Part shown: piece after piece, positions 58,104 through 64,000 of the stretch | Numbering within the stretch: position 1 is the stretch's first letter | Layout: each line of letters begins with the position of its first letter | Source: Isoetes taiwanensis | Taxonomy: Eukaryota > Streptophyta > Lycopodiopsida > Isoetales > Isoetaceae | DNA length: 64,000 bases | Assembly: GCA_021234155.1 (NCBI GenBank) | Contig: JAJEKV010000034.1 | Coordinates: forward strand, 5,994,028 to 6,058,027 | Direction: 5' to 3' | Made by a program: the position numbers and the translations under genes | Notes under the pieces: model-generated | Database searches by the model: none | Seen by the model: the letters and a program-made list of their open reading frames with translations, nothing else | What the model was told of the DNA's origin: nothing

Positions 58104-58610
58104 GTGTCTAGTTCCTGTATCTCTTTTCCCTACCCAGAATGCATCAGAGATGTCTACTTTTTGGATGCCTATAGTCTCTTGGAAGAACTGCTCTGCTGCA
58201 ATTTTAGGCTTCTCCTCTGGCTTTTCTGGCAGCCCTACAATCCTGAGGTTCAAAGCTCGGCTCTTCCTGTCCTGTATCTCCATAAACTGCTCAAGGGTAT
58301 TGCGCAAATCATAAATTTCAGTTACCTCATCATCCCCAGGGCCGGGTTCCCGCTTCAATTCTTCAATGTCACTCTTTACTGCTTCGAGTTCCTTCCTATT
58401 TGCTGATAATCAGATCTGATTGCTTCATTCTCCTCTCTTAATTTTCGTATTTCTTCTAGCAGGGTCTCTTCCCGTGACGCAGCTTCTTGCCGAAAGAGAG
58501 ATAGTTCCTTCCATATGGTGGTGAGGGAGATCTCCATCCCTGAATCGGGACTAGAGGGCCCTCCATCGATTGGTTTGTCCTTTCTAGTTTGTCTTTTGGT
58601 GGTCCCATAT
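58104..58610 (-). pseudogene. LINE-A ORF1, duplicated fragment
   Basis: Minus strand: the coiled-coil part with the same frameshift as at 39290, then DDEVTEIYDLRNTLEQF, LNLRIVGLPEKPEEKP and SDAFWVGKRDTGTRH, cut off at the breakpoint 58104. The C-terminal third is absent. Confidence 0.75.
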
Positions 58611-58810
58611 CTCGGCCAGATATCGACAACACCGCTGAAAATCTATACCCGAATCGAAAATTGTAATTTACGGATACCTAAACAGATCCAAACCTGGTCA
58701 TGCTATATACCTTAGAAAGGTCTTGAAATCCGCTTTCCAATGAGCCCAAGCACTGCCAATCTGACACTTGGGAGAGAGTTATGGCCTGTTGAAAAACCCT
58801 AGGCCCAAAC

Positions 58811-59224
<414 letters not shown>

Positions 59225-60879
59225 TACCTTTATCAACACTTTTCTTCATTCTTTGCTCGATACTTAGTCACATACTCTTACTGCACTAAATTTTCCACAT
59301 AGATACAAAATCTGTATATGTATTCTGCTTAGTCTAATCCAAGAACCAGAATTTAAAGTGAAAGAAATAAACCATAATGCCTATTGGCAGTTGTAGCTGT
59401 CATGTAGGTGCTCATGCTACCAGCAAGATTGTTTCTCAGCAACTAATTCTTCCAAAACTCCATCATTCTTCCAGCCAAATCTAATTTCTTCCAGCCAAAT
59501 CCAACTACAAAAGAAGAGGAAGGAAGGAAAGAAAATCCCATACCTGCAGCCAATCAGTACCCTATTAGCACGAAAATGGTATCAGGACAAGGGCCAAAAG
59601 GTACATTGGGATTTTCAGTTCATCACTGATTACCCATTGTGCCTTTTGTCCTGAGTTAGAATTAGCAAAAGAAATGAAAGGAGAATATATTAGCAACTGG
59701 CATTGTCCATGTCTATGCATTATGTAATAGTACCATATGTAAACTTGCTAAATTCAATATTATTCCTTTGCTGATGTCAATAATGCAAAGTCCCTGCTGT
59801 TACAAATCAACCAGTATGAAGAAGATTAAGTGTTTGCATTCTTGCAGAGTTAAGGTAGACTGTGTCCTTTATTGCCGCCATGCATAGACCAATAACTTGT
59901 TTGATAACTAGATATAGAAAGCCATAACCTCAACCTTAAGGACGTTTCCAAAGTTAAGATCCAAGCATAGATGGCTTTCTTGGGATAAACATATAGCCCC
60001 TAAGCATTTGAAATCCATGGACATAATCTTTTGAAAAATATGAACTACATATCATTTCAACTATTTCATTCTGAAAAAATAGTAAGAACCTGGTTATTTC
60101 TGGGTGCTCGCCCTCATTTTGCACTGATATATAATAATGCGAACTAAAGGCGCCCGCAAAATCTTCCGGGCTTTTTTCATTGAAGCTCTGCAACAAAATA
60201 CTCATCTTCTTATATCTCAGATACTTCATATCGTACCCATCTAAATCATCTGCTACAAAGCTACAAATGGCATCTACAACAAGCTCCAGGCCTTTTGCAT
60301 TGCGCCGTTACTAATGGCAACTGACGTCTTTCAAGCATTTTGCATTGATCTCTGCCAAGTTTAATAGGCTCTACAACATTTTCTGGTATCAACAAATTTG
60401 GGCGCTTTCGGGTAACAGCTCCCAGAACAAAGCATTTCCATATCTAGTATTTTCATAGTTAGCAGTCAGAAGTAGCCGCTCGAGAGCATGCATGTTAAGG
60501 CAACCCAAAAAGCCCTAAACATTAGTCCTCTAATAAGCATTGTGTATTTGCAATGTGAACCATGGATTTTGACCCTTGCATATGTTCACTTCATAGGGGA
60601 CCATTGCCCTTGCAATTCTCTAAAGTTGAGCCCTTGAAGATTATGTGTAGAGCTCGTATAAGCTAATGCCTAAAAGGATTGCATCATTCCAACATTTCAT
60701 AATGGTAAATGTGCAACAAATGTAATAAATGAAATGGCTATGTTTAAATCTCCATCACATATGACAAGGTTTATAACAACTCATAAATGCACAACCTGCA
60801 TCATTGCCATAATGCCTCCTAATAGATATTTTCCTTAGAATTGACTACAAGATAAACATATCTTGCTCAGTTGCTCAGT
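59225..60879. other. Intergenic stretch, copy of 40124-41789
   Basis: Nearly identical to copy 1. The only notable change is near 60137-60170, around CG sites. No recognisable gene. Confidence 0.6.
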
Positions 60880-62334
60880 TGCACAGTCAGCAAAATTGCC
60901 ATAATTGCTTTTCAACAATTGAAGGTTTTACTTACTCAGGCTCCTGTTCTTCTACCTCCTCAATGGGATAAACCCTTTCATGTCCATGTGGATGTCTCTG
61001 CCTTCGCTATTGGAGCTGTCATCTCCCAGGAATATGGACCTCATAAGGATAAACCGATCCACTTTGCCAACATAAAACTCAACCTCGCAGAAAGAAATTA
61101 CTCTGCTGCAGAGTGTGAGGCTTTGGGTCTCATTTTTTATGTTCAACAATTCTGCTATCTCCTGGGTAGCAAAATCAATTTTTTTGTCGATCATCAAGCT
61201 CTTCTGTATCTGATCAACAAAAATACACCAGGGGACGTATTGCACGTTAGGTTTTTATTCTTCAAGAGTTTGCTCCTTTTGAAATTATTCACAAACTTGA
61301 GAAATCTCATATGGCCTCTGATTATCTCTCATGCATCCACATAGATGATCAGTTTTCTGGTGTTCCGACACTTTTCCAGATGCTCAACTTTTCATCGTTA
61401 TGGTCACGCCTCATTGATTCTACGACTATCGCCAGTATTTTATTGATGGGGAACACTCGCCAACCGACTCCACGATCTCCCGGAGCGCCACCATCCGCAA
61501 CACCAACGGTTTCGCCATTGAAGCCCGTGACTACACCATAGTTACGGGCCACATTTATAAACGCGGCAAGGATATGATCTTACGAAGGTGTGTTCTTCCC
61601 CATGAAATTCCACGCATTGTTCAACAAACACATGAAGGCTTAGGAAATGGCCATTTCAGTGGCAATACCACAGCGGAGAGAATCCTTCTGGCTGGCTATT
61701 ATTGGCCCACACTCTTTAAAGATACCCACACCGCCACCGGGCCTTGTGATATCTGTCAAAGTTAGGGTCTAATTAACCGCCGCGGATGCCTTACCATTAA
61801 CTCCGGTTGCCACGCCCCTTCCCTTTAGTAAATGGAGTATGAATTTTATAGGTCATATATGGATCCCCCTGCTAGCCATACATGTGCCCGCTATATGCTT
61901 GTCTTTATGGACTATGCCATTAAATGGGCAGAAGAAGCATGTGCTCTGCCCGATAATACCGCCGGGATGGTGAAAAGTCCTCTACACGAAGGTTGCTATT
62001 ACACTTTTGGTGTCCTAAGAAACTTATTAGTGACCGTGGGGTCATTTTGTCAATCACACTGCTAAAGAGCTCACAGATTATCTTCATATTCATCACAGGA
62101 AAAGCATGCCCTATTATCCATAGGGCAATGGCCTCACATAAACCACAAACAAAACATTGATATCTATTCTCAAGAAAATTTGTGATATTTCTCAAAAAGA
62201 TTGGCATGAAAAGTTGCCTGCCGTCTTATGGGCTTATAACACCTCTTACAAAATTGCTACTGGCCACACTCCTTTCAAGCTTGTCATGGTCAAGAAGCCT
62301 TGATGCCATTTGAGTACATTCTACCTACATTACA
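60880..62334 (+). pseudogene. Ty3-gypsy pol remnant, second copy
   Basis: The RNase H frame is open from about 60871 to 61344 (VSAFAIGAVISQEYG, AERNYSAAECEALGL, INFFVDHQALLYLINKNT). It then continues through frameshifts to MASDYLSCI, the integrase zinc finger (HEIPRIVQQTHEGLGNGHF … CDICQ), and integrase core pieces (YRSYMDPPASHTCARYML, KWAEEACALPDNTAGM). LINE-2 follows after ACATTACA at 62327-62334, as in copy 1. Confidence 0.8.
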
Positions 62335-64000
62335 TTTTTTTTTTTTTCTGAAGGCAAGGTTTTTTTTTGTATTCATACTAAGGTAAATACATCAGAAAGA
62401 TACATCACTCAGACCGATATACCAAAATTAACAGACAGAAAAAGAGAAAAAGATAAGATCTCGAAGGATCTGATCTGTCATGTCCAAAAATTATTCCTCC
62501 TTTAAGATGTACAGAGGAATATAAGCGTACAGTAGATATGAAGTTTAGATTAAGCTCAAAAACAAATTTGAGTCTCCCTTTATGCAGCATTAATGAGACC
62601 CTGGATGGTAAGATCAGCCACCTTCTGTCTCCCAAAGATGTTCAGCATTAAGTCCAGCTCGTCACATGAGAAATTGGTGAAGTCCAATAAGAGAAGGACG
62701 TGTGCCTCCCTCTTCTGCTGCCACATATGAAACAGATTTAAAAAGTATGGCCTAAGCCCATTGTACCTCCATACTTCTTTCCTTTTCAGCAACTTTTTGA
62801 TAGCAAGAGCATGTATCATCTCTTGTTTCAGTTGAATGAGGATGTTTTCCAGTTCAGTTTTGGACAATATAGCCTCTTCCTCATCCGAATTCTCTGCCAA
62901 ACCCATCCCCCTGGTTGAGCTTCCTGCCCTATTGAGTCTCCTCATGGCATCTGTGTATACATCATCACAGTTGGTTAGTTTCAGAATATAAAATTCATGT
63001 GGCCCCTTAAAGGTGCCTATACTATTCCACTCAGTATCATATTTTTTCCCCTTAAGAATTTTATGTGCAATGGCTGATATTTGAACAAGGTCAAGATTTT
63101 TTCAGCCATATCAAGGATGGGGCATAATTCCCAATCACCACTGCTTCTCGTGGTAAACCGGATGGCCCAACAAACTCAAAGTTCGGTAGTATTAACCAAC
63201 TTATTTTCAGCATCCCAGAAAACAAGTAGATTGTTCATAGTTGGAGCTCCCTTATTGACTTGTGATGCCCAATTCCAAAAGTCTAGCAACCATGAACAAA
63301 TGAAGACATGGTTTGAGCTTTCCACTTCACCACAGAATTTACACTGATTAGACACATTCTGGTCATATCTGGATCTATTAAGGTTGGTGGCTAGACTGTG
63401 ATGCAATCGCAATCCCACTTGAATGTCTTAATTCTTCATGCAGTATAAATCTTCCAACCTTTTGCACAAATCAAGGTCAGTTTATCTTCATCACAATTTC
63501 ATAGATAACTAGCCTTAGATGGTTTCTTTTCAATTAAAGATCTGTATATATCTTTGACCGAGTATATCTCCTTGTTGTTTAACTGCCACTGGTTAGTATT
63601 TCGACTGAGTTCTTGATATTTGTCCATATATTCCATAACCAGGTGGTAAGTCTTCTTATCTAGTTTAGAACCCTTGGTTTTGTTACTGATCTCATCCCAT
63701 GGCACCCATCCATTTGAATCCCTTAAATCCTCAGGCTGCATGTATTTTCTAAAGCAGGATGCCAGAAAAAACTAATATCTTTACATCTGGCATCTAAACA
63801 GGGTGGTCTGTAACATAAAACAGGATTGTTCCAAACATCAAGGATTCTCCTCATAGTATGTTCCTGAACATGGAGTTATCTGAAAAAAAAGCTGAGTCAA
63901 GTAGGCAATGTTTAATTGTGGCACTTCCAACCGGATGAGAATTTCAGAGTAGCAAGATTCAATAATCTTGAGAGTGGTGAAAGTCTGTCAATATACAAGG
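62335..64000 (-). mobile_element. LINE-2, 3' part, second copy
   Basis: Minus-strand copy of 43237-44898: poly(A) at the left end, the C-terminal extension (62945-62580, identical in translation to 43847-43482), a zf-RVT-like CKFCGEVESSNHVFIC, and the frame at 63741-63499 identical to 44640-44398. It runs off the window. Confidence 0.85.

Overview
The window looks like plant nuclear DNA dominated by transposable elements. The signs are an intron-bearing fragment of a DUF632 (NRG2/REL2-type) gene, a Ty1-copia element primed by initiator Met-tRNA, a Ty3-gypsy remnant, several LINEs, and small DNA elements with 8-bp or 9-bp target duplications. The DUF630/DUF632 family is a land-plant family. 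The style of the LINE at 26.8-39.7 kb reminds me of seed-free plants or gymnosperms more than of typical angiosperm L1, but that is an impression only. I see no bacterial operons, CRISPR arrays or complete rRNA/tRNA genes.

Layout. 1-11.9 kb: AT-rich intergenic DNA with foldback elements, an inverted duplication enclosing a second palindrome, an 82-bp tandem repeat rich in ACGT cores, and one convincing small two-exon gene (5259-6043) for a Gln/Met-rich protein with a Mug135-like C-terminus. 11.9-22.2 kb: a tandem array of about 23 units of roughly 430 bp, each with a tRNA-like A box and B box on the minus strand. 22.2-26.8 kb: a MULE-type MITE, fragments of an unidentified multi-exon gene, a hAT-type MITE and the 5' part of a plus-strand LINE (LINE-4).

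26.8-40.1 kb is a four-level nest. LINE-4 is split by a minus-strand LINE (LINE-A). LINE-A is split by a young copia element (29927-38542, TSD CTCTA, LTRs differing at one of 414 sites). The copia is split by a 3.36-kb insertion of unresolved class that carries four exons and the introns of a DUF632 gene. 41.8-57.5 kb is a three-level nest: a gypsy remnant split by LINE-2 (TSD ACATTACA), itself split by LINE-3 (19-bp TSD). From 58104 to the window end, 5.9 kb of the 38988-44898 region is repeated in direct orientation.

Few genes here act for the host. Besides the 5.3-kb gene, and perhaps the fragments at 23.3-24.8 kb, coding sequence is transposon-derived. The most interesting signal is that a 25-bp sequence found in every unit of the satellite also forms the outer edge of the gene-carrying insertion in the copia, so the satellite and that insertion probably come from one undescribed mobile family. 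Much copy-to-copy variation sits at CG and CAG/CTG sites and may be methylation-linked sequencing error, so many frameshifts here should be checked before being believed. Coordinates of nested junctions were read by eye.
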